Source of the DNA: Verrucomicrobia bacterium CG1_02_43_26 | GTDB taxonomy: Bacteria; Verrucomicrobiota; Verrucomicrobiia; Opitutales; CG1-02-43-26 | DNA: 64,000 bases | Assembly (NCBI GenBank): GCA_001872735.1 | Contig: MNWT01000006.1 | Span: 124,001-188,000, forward strand | Reading direction: 5' to 3' | In this document: positions 32,869 through 41,770 of the stretch, piece by piece | Layout: every line of letters begins with the position of its first letter | Numbering within the stretch: the first letter of the stretch is position 1 | Notes under the pieces: generated by a model | The model's input: the letters and a program-made list of their open reading frames with translations, nothing else | The model's database searches: none | What the model was told of the DNA's origin: nothing | Program-made: the position numbers and the translations under genes

Positions 32869-35049
32869 ATGTCTAATACTAATATAAGGAAATCAACGGA
32901 AACAAAAAGCATTTTTGCCCAAAACGGCGATAGTAGGACTAGGGCTCCCATGTCCCTGAAGGAAGATCTTTCAGGAAAGAGCTTCTTAGGGAGAAGTAAA
33001 GTGAAGCAACTTTTGTTTAAAATTGATGTATTTGGTATCATTGGAAAATTTATAGACCTTAAGCCCGGCACGATTAATGGGGATGCCCGATTACAACTCC
33101 TTACCCGTATCTGTACTATTTTTGAACTAGATGCAGATACTTCTAAAGAAGGTATGGAGCGTGTTGATTTCAAGGCAATAGACGTAATCAAGGACAGCAC
33201 AGAAAGGGATTTGGTCAAGGCCTACATCAGTGTTTTATTTGATGATAACAGAGATTCAAGCCAGCCTATTTCTCTGCAAGAGGTGGCAGCAAAATATAAC
33301 AAAAGTAAGATTGAGGAAATACTTTATGATAAAGACATGCCCATCGAAGTATTGGTCACAAAGTGGTCCGTTGGCCTGAGAGAATCCTCAGAATGGGGCG
33401 ATGATATTTTGAATGGCAGGATATTGCTTCCAAATCCTAAAAAAACTCATGCACAATATCAGCTGGCTCTCAAAAACCAAGAACAACTAGAAAACTGGTT
33501 TGATGCCGAGCCTGAAAAAACGGATAGCCGAAAATCCTTTTTCTTCTCTTTGTCTCAAGATGCGCAATCTGATATTATTAAGGGGCGTACTGCGATTAAT
33601 ATTTCTAAAATACAAAAGAATTTTGATATATACTGTAATCGCAGGTCAAATGAAGCGCATATAGCTGCATTTAGGAAAGAACAGGGCATGTCTAAGCAGG
33701 AATTTGCGGTTATGCTCAAATTTAATGGTGATCGCAATGCTATCGCTGACATATATTCTGGACAACATGCGATCAGCGCAAATGAGCTGAATACTTTTTA
33801 TAATGCGTATCAGGAGGCACTTAGCTCTGAGGAAGTGATGCTAACTCAATGGCTTGAGGGCCGTGGGGTAACTGCGGTGCCTGGACAAGAGAAGCTCTTT
33901 CTGGAGTTGTTATCGTTATCAAACTTCAACAAAAAAATAACACTTACAGAAACTTTTTTAAATGACCAATTGAGGACATTGTATGTTCTGGAAAAAGGGG
34001 TCAATGCTATGTCCGACATTGTAGATGAGCTTTCAGAGGAATTAAAAGGCAACGAAAAGCGCTTATCCCTCAGCGAATATACTAAGAAATTGCACACAAA
34101 ATTGTTAGTTGATTTAGGCATTACTTCGGGTAGCACCGAGGGATCCTCCGTTAAAAAGGATAAAAAAACGACTAAACATGAAACCTGCCAGAGTTCTAAT
34201 GTTTCAGGAAAGGAGCTCAAGCGGCTTCCATTACACCACTATTATTCATATTTGTTGAGCACAATGATTTTAGAACCTAAACGTGAGAATCAACTCTTCG
34301 TGGATAAGGATGTGGTCAATGGTTCCGGCAGAACAATAGTGATGCCTCAGATCGGGTATAAAGATATTTCACGCGGTGAAAACATTACTGTTATTAATCA
34401 AGAAGAGCGCAAAAATTTTTATGGCACCGGGAAAAAAGAAGTTAAAGATGTGAGCAATGGTGAGTGGGTGCTTGATACTTGGACAACGGACGATAAGGAA
34501 TCTGATTTTGTTAGTATTAATACTGCTACTAAGCAAGCAGGTTATAGTACTGACGACCAAATTGTTGAACACACAGAAATCTTAAAAAAATATCTAGGTG
34601 AGCACGGAGTTGAGTCCGAAAAAATCGACAACTTGGTGTGGTTGCTGCAGGGTTTGATTTCTCAAAACTTTACAACATCGATGGATGAAAGTAATTTGGC
34701 AGGAGGATTTATTTGGAAGACGGACGAAGGTCGCGTTATACAAATGGCCGGCGCCGGTAGAAAAACAAATTACACGTTAGATTTAACCGATCCGAAGAAC
34801 CCCAAGTTTACCTTTTGTATGTTTTGGGAAAAAGGCTCGCTTGATCAGGTTCTCCTCAATGAGATGGACTCATCGGGCCAAGGTTTGTGTAATGCACTTA
34901 GCGTAAACAAAGATGAGACCGAACTTTATTACGAAATCGATTTTAATATCAACTTGGATAAAGTTGAGGACAAATATGCCTTAATAGAAGGTGCCGTTAC
35001 GGTCGATGACGTTCGCTACGATTGTAATATCGTGGAAAAAAAGAACTAA
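32869..35049 (+). CDS. Large uncharacterised helical protein (726 aa), N-terminal domain shared with the 592-aa protein, XRE-like segment
   Basis: Not recognised. The open frame extends 90 codons further upstream, but the ATG at 32869 follows AGGA nine bases earlier and a good promoter, and the upstream part is AT-rich leader. Residues 44-165 resemble 34-185 of the 592-residue protein (LKP at 64-66, VKAYI at 116-120, S-x-x-E-V at 135-139, KY at 142-143). Residues 265-315 look like an XRE/Cro-type helix-turn-helix (FRKEQGMSKQEFAVMLKF then IADIYSGQHAIS). A Lys/Ser-rich linker near 425-450 separates a C-terminal region of about 280 residues with beta strands (GGFIWKTDEGRVIQMAGAG, FTFCMFWEKG). 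No signal peptide or membrane helix. Function unknown. Confidence 0.7.
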   Translation: MSNTNIRKSTETKSIFAQNGDSRTRAPMSLKEDLSGKSFLGRSKVKQLLFKIDVFGIIGKFIDLKPGTINGDARLQLLTRICTIFELDADTSKEGMERVDFKAIDVIKDSTERDLVKAYISVLFDDNRDSSQPISLQEVAAKYNKSKIEEILYDKDMPIEVLVTKWSVGLRESSEWGDDILNGRILLPNPKKTHAQYQLALKNQEQLENWFDAEPEKTDSRKSFFFSLSQDAQSDIIKGRTAINISKIQKNFDIYCNRRSNEAHIAAFRKEQGMSKQEFAVMLKFNGDRNAIADIYSGQHAISANELNTFYNAYQEALSSEEVMLTQWLEGRGVTAVPGQEKLFLELLSLSNFNKKITLTETFLNDQLRTLYVLEKGVNAMSDIVDELSEELKGNEKRLSLSEYTKKLHTKLLVDLGITSGSTEGSSVKKDKKTTKHETCQSSNVSGKELKRLPLHHYYSYLLSTMILEPKRENQLFVDKDVVNGSGRTIVMPQIGYKDISRGENITVINQEERKNFYGTGKKEVKDVSNGEWVLDTWTTDDKESDFVSINTATKQAGYSTDDQIVEHTEILKKYLGEHGVESEKIDNLVWLLQGLISQNFTTSMDESNLAGGFIWKTDEGRVIQMAGAGRKTNYTLDLTDPKNPKFTFCMFWEKGSLDQVLLNEMDSSGQGLCNALSVNKDETELYYEIDFNINLDKVEDKYALIEGAVTVDDVRYDCNIVEKKN

Positions 35050-35156
35050 ATTTCAAGGTTCCGCTACGGGCGATTAGCTCAATTTTATAACGATTTTTGG
35101 GAAATGACATAAAACTAAAGGTTGTTTCCCGGGAATTATTATTTAAACTAGCACTC

Positions 35157-35741
35157 ATGTACTATCGTTATTTATTCTTGAGTGTGGTGGCTTTATTGGC
35201 CGGTTGTGACAAAGGCGGCAAAAAAGAAGTGACCACCTATGATGTTCCCAAAGAAGAAAGTAAGGCAGAGATGCCTATGGCCACGATGGCTCAGCAACCG
35301 CCGATACATGGGCTGGCTGAAGTTACCCAAGGTTTTTCTATTCCAAAATGGGACGTGCCGGAAGGCTGGGTTGCTCAATCCCTGGGCACAATGCGTAAAG
35401 GAAGCTTTTTAGTGACAGAGGGCGATAAATCTGCCGAAGTCTCTGTTTTGGCTTTTCCGGGAGACGTTGGGGGCGTGTTGCAAAACGTGAACCGCTGGCG
35501 CGATCAGATTAATCTAGAAGGCATTTCTGAAGCGGTTTTAAGCAAATTTCCCACTGAAAATGTAGACGGTTTTAAATCCATCATAGTGGATGCGGTTAAT
35601 AGCGAGACCGGTAAAGCTGTTTTGGGGGCGATCGTTCCACAAAGTGCGGCCTCTTGGTACTTTAAAATGATGGGAGACGCCTCTGTTGTCGAATCGCAGA
35701 GAGACAATTTTATGAAATTCCTTAAAAGCGTACAGTTTTAA
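35157..35741 (+). CDS. Putative lipoprotein upstream of ResB-like gene
   Basis: Not assigned to a function. The 194-residue product starts MYYRYLFLSVVALLAGCDKG, with a clear lipobox LLAGC, so Cys17 is predicted to be acylated. The mature protein has a short charged linker, then a globular region with IPKWDVPEGWVAQSLGTMRK, EVSVLAFPGDVGGVLQNVNRWRDQINL and WYFKMMGDASVVESQRDNFMKFLKSV. This pattern is reminiscent of small proteins found beside cytochrome c biogenesis genes in Verrucomicrobia and Planctomycetes (recollection, not checked). A start at 35097 would hide the signal, so 35157 is used. Its stop overlaps the resB start (TAATG). Confidence 0.8.
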   Translation: MYYRYLFLSVVALLAGCDKGGKKEVTTYDVPKEESKAEMPMATMAQQPPIHGLAEVTQGFSIPKWDVPEGWVAQSLGTMRKGSFLVTEGDKSAEVSVLAFPGDVGGVLQNVNRWRDQINLEGISEAVLSKFPTENVDGFKSIIVDAVNSETGKAVLGAIVPQSAASWYFKMMGDASVVESQRDNFMKFLKSVQF

Positions 35742-36913
35742 TGAATCGGGTCTATAAAAGCTTAAGCTCATTGCGTTTAACGGTAGCGCTTTTGGGTTGT
35801 TGTTTTTTATTAGTGTTTTTCGGTACACTAGACCAAGTTCATATAGGTATTCGAGAAGTGCAATTACGCTATTTTGAGAGTATAATTGCACTCTGGCACT
35901 ACCCTGCTGCCTGGCCTGGTGGCGCAGTCCTAAGTAAACTCTTTATCCCTTTGCCGGGTGGGTTTTTATTGGGCGGGCTACTGGTCATCAACCTCATTTT
36001 CGCGGCCGTTCGCTATTTTCAATTTAAGCCGAAAAAGATCGGCATCATGTTGATACACTCGGGGATTTTATTACTGATTGTTAGCGGCTTTTTGACCAGC
36101 TATTTTCAAGTGGAATCTCAAATGTGGATTGATGAAGGTGGGCGATCTAATTATTCAAAATCTACGGACGAAAACGAGTTCGTGATTATTGATAAATCAA
36201 ACCCCTCCTTTGACCGCGTCGTGAGTATGCCGGTAGTATTGTTGGAATCTGGCAAAGAGGTGCAGGTTGGAACCTTCCCTTTTACAGTCAAACCAGAAGT
36301 GTTCTTTGCTAACGCGGGCATACAAATGCGCCGAAATGATCCCAGCTTACCGCCCGGGTTAGCCAATAGGGGCGCCGGGATGAAGATGGATTTGGTTGCT
36401 GTACCCCTAGCCCCTACCTATAAGCAAAATGAAGTGAACACGGTTTCTGCGTATGTGACCTTGGTAGCGGGGGATGGTGAAATCGGTACCTGGCTTGTTT
36501 CAAATGTTTTTGATGAACGCTTTCCTCCCCAACGCTTTTCTTACAACGATAAGGAGTACGAGATCGCGATACGCTTCAAGCGTTATTATTACCCCTTTTG
36601 GTTGGAGTTGACCCAGTTTCGTTTTGATCGATACCCGGGAACCGAGATTCCTCGTAACTTTTCCAGTGAAGTGAATATCCTGGATGCAGAGAAATCGACA
36701 GGCAGAAAAGCTTTAATTTACATGAACAATCCCCTGCGCTACGAAGGATATACTTTTTATCAGGCATCCTTCACTCCAAATGAAACAGCGACTATGTTAC
36801 AAGTGGTCCGAAACCCAAGCCGAGTACTGCCCTATATTGCAGTGTTCCTTGTGGGTATGGGTTTGCTTGTACACTTTTTGTTAAAGTTGGTACGTTTTTT
36901 AAAAGTTATCTAA
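35741..36913 (+). CDS. ResB-like cytochrome c biogenesis protein
   Basis: Membrane protein of the ResB/Ccs1 type, which with CcsA delivers heme to apocytochrome c in system II. The 390-residue product has a first helix LTVALLGCCFLLVFFGTLDQV with the family FFGTLDQ-like motif, two more N-terminal helices (FLLGGLLVINLIFAAV, IGIMLIHSGILLLIVSGFL), a long periplasmic region containing LIYMNNPLRYEGYTFYQASF (the MN.PL...G...YQ motif) and a final helix before FLKVI. It is shorter than typical ResB. No CcsA gene follows, so the partner must be elsewhere. Confidence 0.85.
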   Translation: MNRVYKSLSSLRLTVALLGCCFLLVFFGTLDQVHIGIREVQLRYFESIIALWHYPAAWPGGAVLSKLFIPLPGGFLLGGLLVINLIFAAVRYFQFKPKKIGIMLIHSGILLLIVSGFLTSYFQVESQMWIDEGGRSNYSKSTDENEFVIIDKSNPSFDRVVSMPVVLLESGKEVQVGTFPFTVKPEVFFANAGIQMRRNDPSLPPGLANRGAGMKMDLVAVPLAPTYKQNEVNTVSAYVTLVAGDGEIGTWLVSNVFDERFPPQRFSYNDKEYEIAIRFKRYYYPFWLELTQFRFDRYPGTEIPRNFSSEVNILDAEKSTGRKALIYMNNPLRYEGYTFYQASFTPNETATMLQVVRNPSRVLPYIAVFLVGMGLLVHFLLKLVRFLKVI

Positions 36914-36999
36914 TACAGTAAAAGGGTTTTTTTTGAGGGTGCGTTTGTGGCAATTCTCGTTGCATTACGTAGGGATAAAATATCATAATAGAGGGTGTG

Positions 37000-39900
37000 A
37001 TGCCCCAGCGTTTTATCAAATTCCTCACCTGTTATTGTATTCTACTACCTCTTGCCTGCTTAGCTTCAGAGAAAGATATACTCCCGCCTGGAGTATCGCT
37101 TAATTGGGGTAATGAAACGGAAGAAGTGATTAGCCAGACAAGAAGTAAGATGGCGCTGGATGGTCTTTGGCAGTTTTTGCCTGCGACAACAGAATTTGCA
37201 ACTGAGCTGCCTTCCAGTGGCTGGGGGTATATTCAAGTTCCCGGAAGCTGGATGCGTGAAAATTCGGCAACGTTTGTACGTGCACCCGGAAGAACCCCTT
37301 TGTGGCACGCTATGGATTGGAATCGATTGACATCGGTTTGGTATCAGAGGATTTTTGTGGCTCCACAAAAATGGGGAAACAAAAGCGTGTCCGTAAAGTT
37401 TGATCGTATAGCGGATAATGCGGATGTGAGTTTAAATGGATATCCACTCGGGAAAATTACTCGACTTGGCGGAGAAGTGGATCTGACAAATGTGCTACGC
37501 ATCGGGCAATCAAATGTGCTGCAAGTACTTGTCTCATCAGCTCCAAATAGTTATGAAAGAGGGTTAGTAGGAGAGGTTAACTTGTTTACCCGGCCTAAAG
37601 ACGCGTACATTGAAGGCGTTTGGGTGAGACCGGATACGACGGAAAAATCATTTGAAGTTGCTGTGGATTTAGCCGGGGTTCCTAAGTCCGGACCCTTAAC
37701 CTTCACAGTGGATGTTAAGAAACCAGACGGGACGCTGGCCAATTCATATTCTCAAGTGATCAGTGTAGATGCGAATTCGGAGTCTCAGAGCATCACCTTA
37801 AGATTTCCATGGGAAGATATCGATCTTTGGGATTACTCTAGCCCGAATCTGTACCGTATGGATATAACAGTTCGCGGGGTTGGCTTTTTTGATTCGTTTC
37901 GCCAATCATTTGGATTTAGAGAATACCATTTTGATCGTGCATCGTGGTTCTTAAATGACCACCCCTTCCCTCTGCGTGCGGTTATGGTTCAGGTGCATAA
38001 CTATACTAAGGTGCATGATTATTTAAATGCGGGCTTTTCCGTGGGGCTTATTCCGCAGTTTGATATAGAAGATCCTGATAATATGGCAGATCTGGAGAAT
38101 CTGTTGAATCTGGCAGATAGTATTGGTTTCCCGCTCGTTTTTGAAGTTCCTGATAACAAGATTGATCATTGGTCTAAGAAAGTAACCCAGTTATGGAAAA
38201 AGTTAAGGAACCATCCTTCCTTTATGCTCTTTTATAGCCAAGAGATTATTCCGCACCCGGATGGGTTTACTGAACCGATTACCCAGTTTGAAATGATTCC
38301 CATGAGTACGCCCGTTGTCGCACCTTACCTATTAGTTAATAAAGAGGATGTGGAGCAGTTGACAGAATACGCGGCTCGTTACTTTGGTAGTAAATCATTT
38401 GTATATGACTTTGATTTTCCGCCGGAGAAACCGTTTACAGATCGATACTCTTACCAGTATCTGCAATCTTATTGCCTGGATCTTACCTGGCGGTTATCTA
38501 GGTTGGCAAGCAATCTGACTTCCGGCTTTATGTGGAAAGTTGCCCTCGATGATAAAAATGCTTTAATCTATAAGACATTAAAACGAGCCAATAGGCCGAT
38601 TGCTGCATGGATCAGTGGGCCGAAGGATAATTTAGTTTCCCGAGATCACCATTTTTATGGCGGGACTGTTGTTGATAAATGTGCTTCATTTATAAATCAG
38701 TCTTTCGAGCCGGTTGATTATGAAGGGCACTGGCAAGTGAAAGTTGCTCAAAATGTCGTTTACGAAGAATCGTTTAGCGGGCACATTAACGTGAACGAAG
38801 TCGTCTTCCTGCCTCTTCAGTTTACCATACCAGAAGTAGGGCAAAGAACGGATGGCGATGTGAAGCTGGAAATCAAGGCAGGAAACGAGAGCATTATAGA
38901 CCAGTTCACATTTGAAGTATTTCCCGCTACACCTACGCAAAGAAGCAAGGCCGTTTTTTTATTTGACCCCGAAGGGGATTCTAAGGCTCTGTTAGAACGC
39001 TTGGGCTTTAGGGTCATTGATTGGACGGGAAAACCTTCCTTGAGTAATGTTCTCGTTATTGGGCGAAACGCGTTGTCCAACGGTGAAGGGCTACCAGGCT
39101 CGATCCGCGAATTTCTTTCTGTCGGAGGCAGAGTACTGTTATTAACCCAGAACCCTGATTGGTTGACCCGCAATTTTTCGTTAGAAATCATTAAGGGTGC
39201 TAAACACCGCTTTTGGCCCATTGTCACCCAAAAGAAGCATCCCGCTTTGCGAGATTTGGAGGATAAAGACTTCTCGTTTTGGAACGGCAGGGGGGCTTTG
39301 TTGGAAAATGAACAAGGGAATACAGATATTTGGCTAGAGTCCAATGATTCAGATTTCTTGCCGTGGGTTTGGCAATACGGAAATTTAGGCAGTGTTTCTA
39401 GCGCGCCTATATTCAAGCCCGTTGTAGGTGGATGGGTGCCTGTAATCGAGGGGGGGGAGAATTTAGTGTGGACACCGCTTTTGGAAAAACATTTTGGCAA
39501 GGGGCTAATGCTGCTTTGCACGCTAGACTTGGAAAATCGAGGAAAAACGGATCCTGTAGTAGACCGATTGATGGTCAATATGGTGGATTATCTCGATAGC
39601 CAAAAGGAAGATACTCGCCCGCGCAATATCTATTACATAGGCGGTAGAGAAGGTCAAAAACTGCTTGACCACCTCAGCCTGAAATACGTGCCACTCAATC
39701 GGTTGCCTTCGATGCCGGCAATTATTGTTGCTGATGAAACCTTTGAAGCTTCAGAGAAGGCTATCAACGGATTCTTAGATATTGGTGGTCAGTTTGTTTT
39801 TCTTGCCCGAAAGAGTACGCAGCTGCCTCTTGGGTTTGTCGCCAAACAAGAACTGTCTAAGGGCGCTTGGCAATTGCCTGCTTGGCCTGATCTGAAAGGA

Positions 39901-40317
39901 ATTTCAATTGCCGATTTCTGCCTAGCGGTACCAGAAGAGTTGTTTGTCTTGCAGTCCGGTTCTGGTAAAATAGCCGCTAATGGCTTATTAGGGCTTTACG
40001 CTAATCGAACAGGGAGAGGCTATTTCATCCAAATAGATCCTCAAGCTGTGGGAAACAAGGGTAATCAGAATGGCCTGAGGGATAAGCTGGGTTTTTATCG
40101 AATTTTGTCCCTGTTTTTAACCAATGTAGGCGCGCCTTCTTTGACGGATGACCGCATGTGGGGTTGGGAAATAGGAGCCTTGGAGAGACAGAAAGAATCT
40201 CCAACACAAGAGACCCGCGCTCCGATTTCAGCAGAATCTGCCCCTGTAGATGAAAAACAAATGTATGATTACAGCCGCCAGGATAACCCCACGAGATTGG
40301 GTGTTCCTGCGAGATAA
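37000..40317 (+). CDS. Glycoside hydrolase family 2-like exported protein, catalytic motif altered
   Basis: Large exported protein with the architecture of GH2 enzymes (beta-galactosidase, glucuronidase). Of 1105 residues, 1-23 form a signal peptide; about 50-210 match the jelly-roll sugar-binding domain (LDGLWQFLP, YIQVPGSWM, VWYQRIFVAPQKW, ADVSLNGYPLG); then an immunoglobulin-like domain and a TIM-barrel region (FGFREYHFDRASWFLNDHPF). At the acid/base site the usual NHPS...NE reads NHPSFMLFYSQE (Gln414-Glu415), and no clear nucleophile Glu is seen, so catalysis is doubtful. The C-terminal half has strands like a glutamine-amidotransferase-type fold (LVIGRNALSNG, GGRVLLLTQNP). ATG 37000 is preferred over GTG 36997 because GAGGG lies four bases before it. 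Substrate unknown. Confidence 0.8.
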   Translation: MPQRFIKFLTCYCILLPLACLASEKDILPPGVSLNWGNETEEVISQTRSKMALDGLWQFLPATTEFATELPSSGWGYIQVPGSWMRENSATFVRAPGRTPLWHAMDWNRLTSVWYQRIFVAPQKWGNKSVSVKFDRIADNADVSLNGYPLGKITRLGGEVDLTNVLRIGQSNVLQVLVSSAPNSYERGLVGEVNLFTRPKDAYIEGVWVRPDTTEKSFEVAVDLAGVPKSGPLTFTVDVKKPDGTLANSYSQVISVDANSESQSITLRFPWEDIDLWDYSSPNLYRMDITVRGVGFFDSFRQSFGFREYHFDRASWFLNDHPFPLRAVMVQVHNYTKVHDYLNAGFSVGLIPQFDIEDPDNMADLENLLNLADSIGFPLVFEVPDNKIDHWSKKVTQLWKKLRNHPSFMLFYSQEIIPHPDGFTEPITQFEMIPMSTPVVAPYLLVNKEDVEQLTEYAARYFGSKSFVYDFDFPPEKPFTDRYSYQYLQSYCLDLTWRLSRLASNLTSGFMWKVALDDKNALIYKTLKRANRPIAAWISGPKDNLVSRDHHFYGGTVVDKCASFINQSFEPVDYEGHWQVKVAQNVVYEESFSGHINVNEVVFLPLQFTIPEVGQRTDGDVKLEIKAGNESIIDQFTFEVFPATPTQRSKAVFLFDPEGDSKALLERLGFRVIDWTGKPSLSNVLVIGRNALSNGEGLPGSIREFLSVGGRVLLLTQNPDWLTRNFSLEIIKGAKHRFWPIVTQKKHPALRDLEDKDFSFWNGRGALLENEQGNTDIWLESNDSDFLPWVWQYGNLGSVSSAPIFKPVVGGWVPVIEGGENLVWTPLLEKHFGKGLMLLCTLDLENRGKTDPVVDRLMVNMVDYLDSQKEDTRPRNIYYIGGREGQKLLDHLSLKYVPLNRLPSMPAIIVADETFEASEKAINGFLDIGGQFVFLARKSTQLPLGFVAKQELSKGAWQLPAWPDLKGISIADFCLAVPEELFVLQSGSGKIAANGLLGLYANRTGRGYFIQIDPQAVGNKGNQNGLRDKLGFYRILSLFLTNVGAPSLTDDRMWGWEIGALERQKESPTQETRAPISAESAPVDEKQMYDYSRQDNPTRLGVPAR

Positions 40318-40349
40318 TCTTGAAAATAAGTTAGAGAAGGATAAAATAA

Positions 40350-41714
40350 ATGCCCCGATTTTTGTACCATAAATCATTTGCGCTAGATGTACCTTCGGAA
40401 ACCGTCTACAAGTGGTATCAGCATCAAGGAACATTTGAAAGATTGACTCCTCCGTGGGTAAAGATGCGGGTAAAGGAATATGATGGGCTTAAGGAGGGTG
40501 TGCTGGTTAAATTTCAGATTCAAAAAGCTTTTTTCAATTTGGAGTGGCAAGCGAGGATAGAGGCTGTAACAGAAAATGCTGGCTTTACGGATAGGCAGGT
40601 GAAAGGGCCTTTTGCTTTTTGGAAGCACGAGCATGGTATCAAATATGTGGCCGATAATAAGTGCCGCGTGAATGATCACGTTCAATATGAGTTGCCCTTC
40701 GGCAAGCTGTTGAACAACAGATGGGGCAAACGGAAAGCGCAATTAGAGCTCGCTAGGCTATTTCGGTATCGAGAGGAAATTACCCGAGCCGATTTGGTTG
40801 ATTTTTATAGGCCATGCGATCGCTCGATGACTTTTCTTGTGACGGGTGCTACGGGTACGGTAGGCAGCGCTTTAAAGCATTTCTTGCGCTCTCAGGGGCA
40901 CGTTGTAAAAGAACTCTCATTGACGCGTCCTTACAAAGGCGCATTTTATTGGGATTATTATAAAGAAGAACCCAATCGTGAATGGTTTGAAGGAGTCGAT
41001 GTCGTTGTGCACTTGGCGGGGTACCCCATTTTTTGCCGCTGGACAGCTCAGAATAAGAAAAAAATATTGGAAAGTCGTTGGACGAGTACCGCCAAGTTGG
41101 CAGACTATTTAGCAAAGGAACCGTGTAGGCCTCCTGTTTTCATATGTGCTTCTGGGATCAACTTTTATGGGACTGATAGGGATGGTGTTCTTGATGAAAA
41201 AACGCCTGGAGGAAACGGGTTTTTAGCAGAGGTGACAAAACAATGGGAAGAGGCCTGTGATCCCTTACGGCGAGTTGGTGCTCGTGTTATTAATATAAGA
41301 ACAGGAATGGTCTTAACGCCTGCTGCAGGAGGTTTAGCTGCCATGTTGCCTATTTTTCGTCTGGGCCTAGGCGGTCGAATTGGTTCTGGTAAACAAATGG
41401 TGAGCTGGATAGCGATTGATGATTTAGTGGACGCGATTTATTATATGTCCACTCAGGGTTCTATAGAAGGCCCTGTTAATGTATGTGCCCCTGAAAGTCT
41501 TACTAATAAAGCATTCTCGGATACTCTGGCTGATAGATTGGGGCGCATCGCGATACTTCCCCTCCCTGAAATTATGGCCAAACTGTTCATGGGAGACCTC
41601 GCTAAAGAAACCGTCTTGGCTAATCTGAAGGCTACCCCTAAGGTGTTACTCGAATCCGGATATCGATTTCGTTATCCTCGTTTAGAAAGCGCTTTAGCAC
41701 ATTTGGTTGTATAA
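40350..41714 (+). CDS. SRPBCC domain fused to TIGR01777-type epimerase
   Basis: Two-domain protein. Residues 1-155 are an SRPBCC/START-like ligand-binding domain (HKSFALDVPSETVYKWYQH, FERLTPPWVKMRV, GPFAFWKHEHGI, VQYELPFGKL). Residues about 158-454 are an extended SDR of the YfcH/TIGR01777 group: FLVTGATGTVGSALKHFL as the nucleotide motif, DVVVHLAGYPI, FICASGINFYGT with the Ser/Tyr region, and the C-terminal block VSWIAIDDLVDAIYYM, GPVNVCAPESLTN. This fusion order is known for TIGR01777 proteins. The substrate is unknown. It lies 33 bases after the GH2-like gene. Confidence 0.92.
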   Translation: MPRFLYHKSFALDVPSETVYKWYQHQGTFERLTPPWVKMRVKEYDGLKEGVLVKFQIQKAFFNLEWQARIEAVTENAGFTDRQVKGPFAFWKHEHGIKYVADNKCRVNDHVQYELPFGKLLNNRWGKRKAQLELARLFRYREEITRADLVDFYRPCDRSMTFLVTGATGTVGSALKHFLRSQGHVVKELSLTRPYKGAFYWDYYKEEPNREWFEGVDVVVHLAGYPIFCRWTAQNKKKILESRWTSTAKLADYLAKEPCRPPVFICASGINFYGTDRDGVLDEKTPGGNGFLAEVTKQWEEACDPLRRVGARVINIRTGMVLTPAAGGLAAMLPIFRLGLGGRIGSGKQMVSWIAIDDLVDAIYYMSTQGSIEGPVNVCAPESLTNKAFSDTLADRLGRIAILPLPEIMAKLFMGDLAKETVLANLKATPKVLLESGYRFRYPRLESALAHLVV

Positions 41715-41770
41715 CGCGGCCTTCACTATATATATTGCCTTTTTCTGTAAATGGAACAGAATACTTGATT

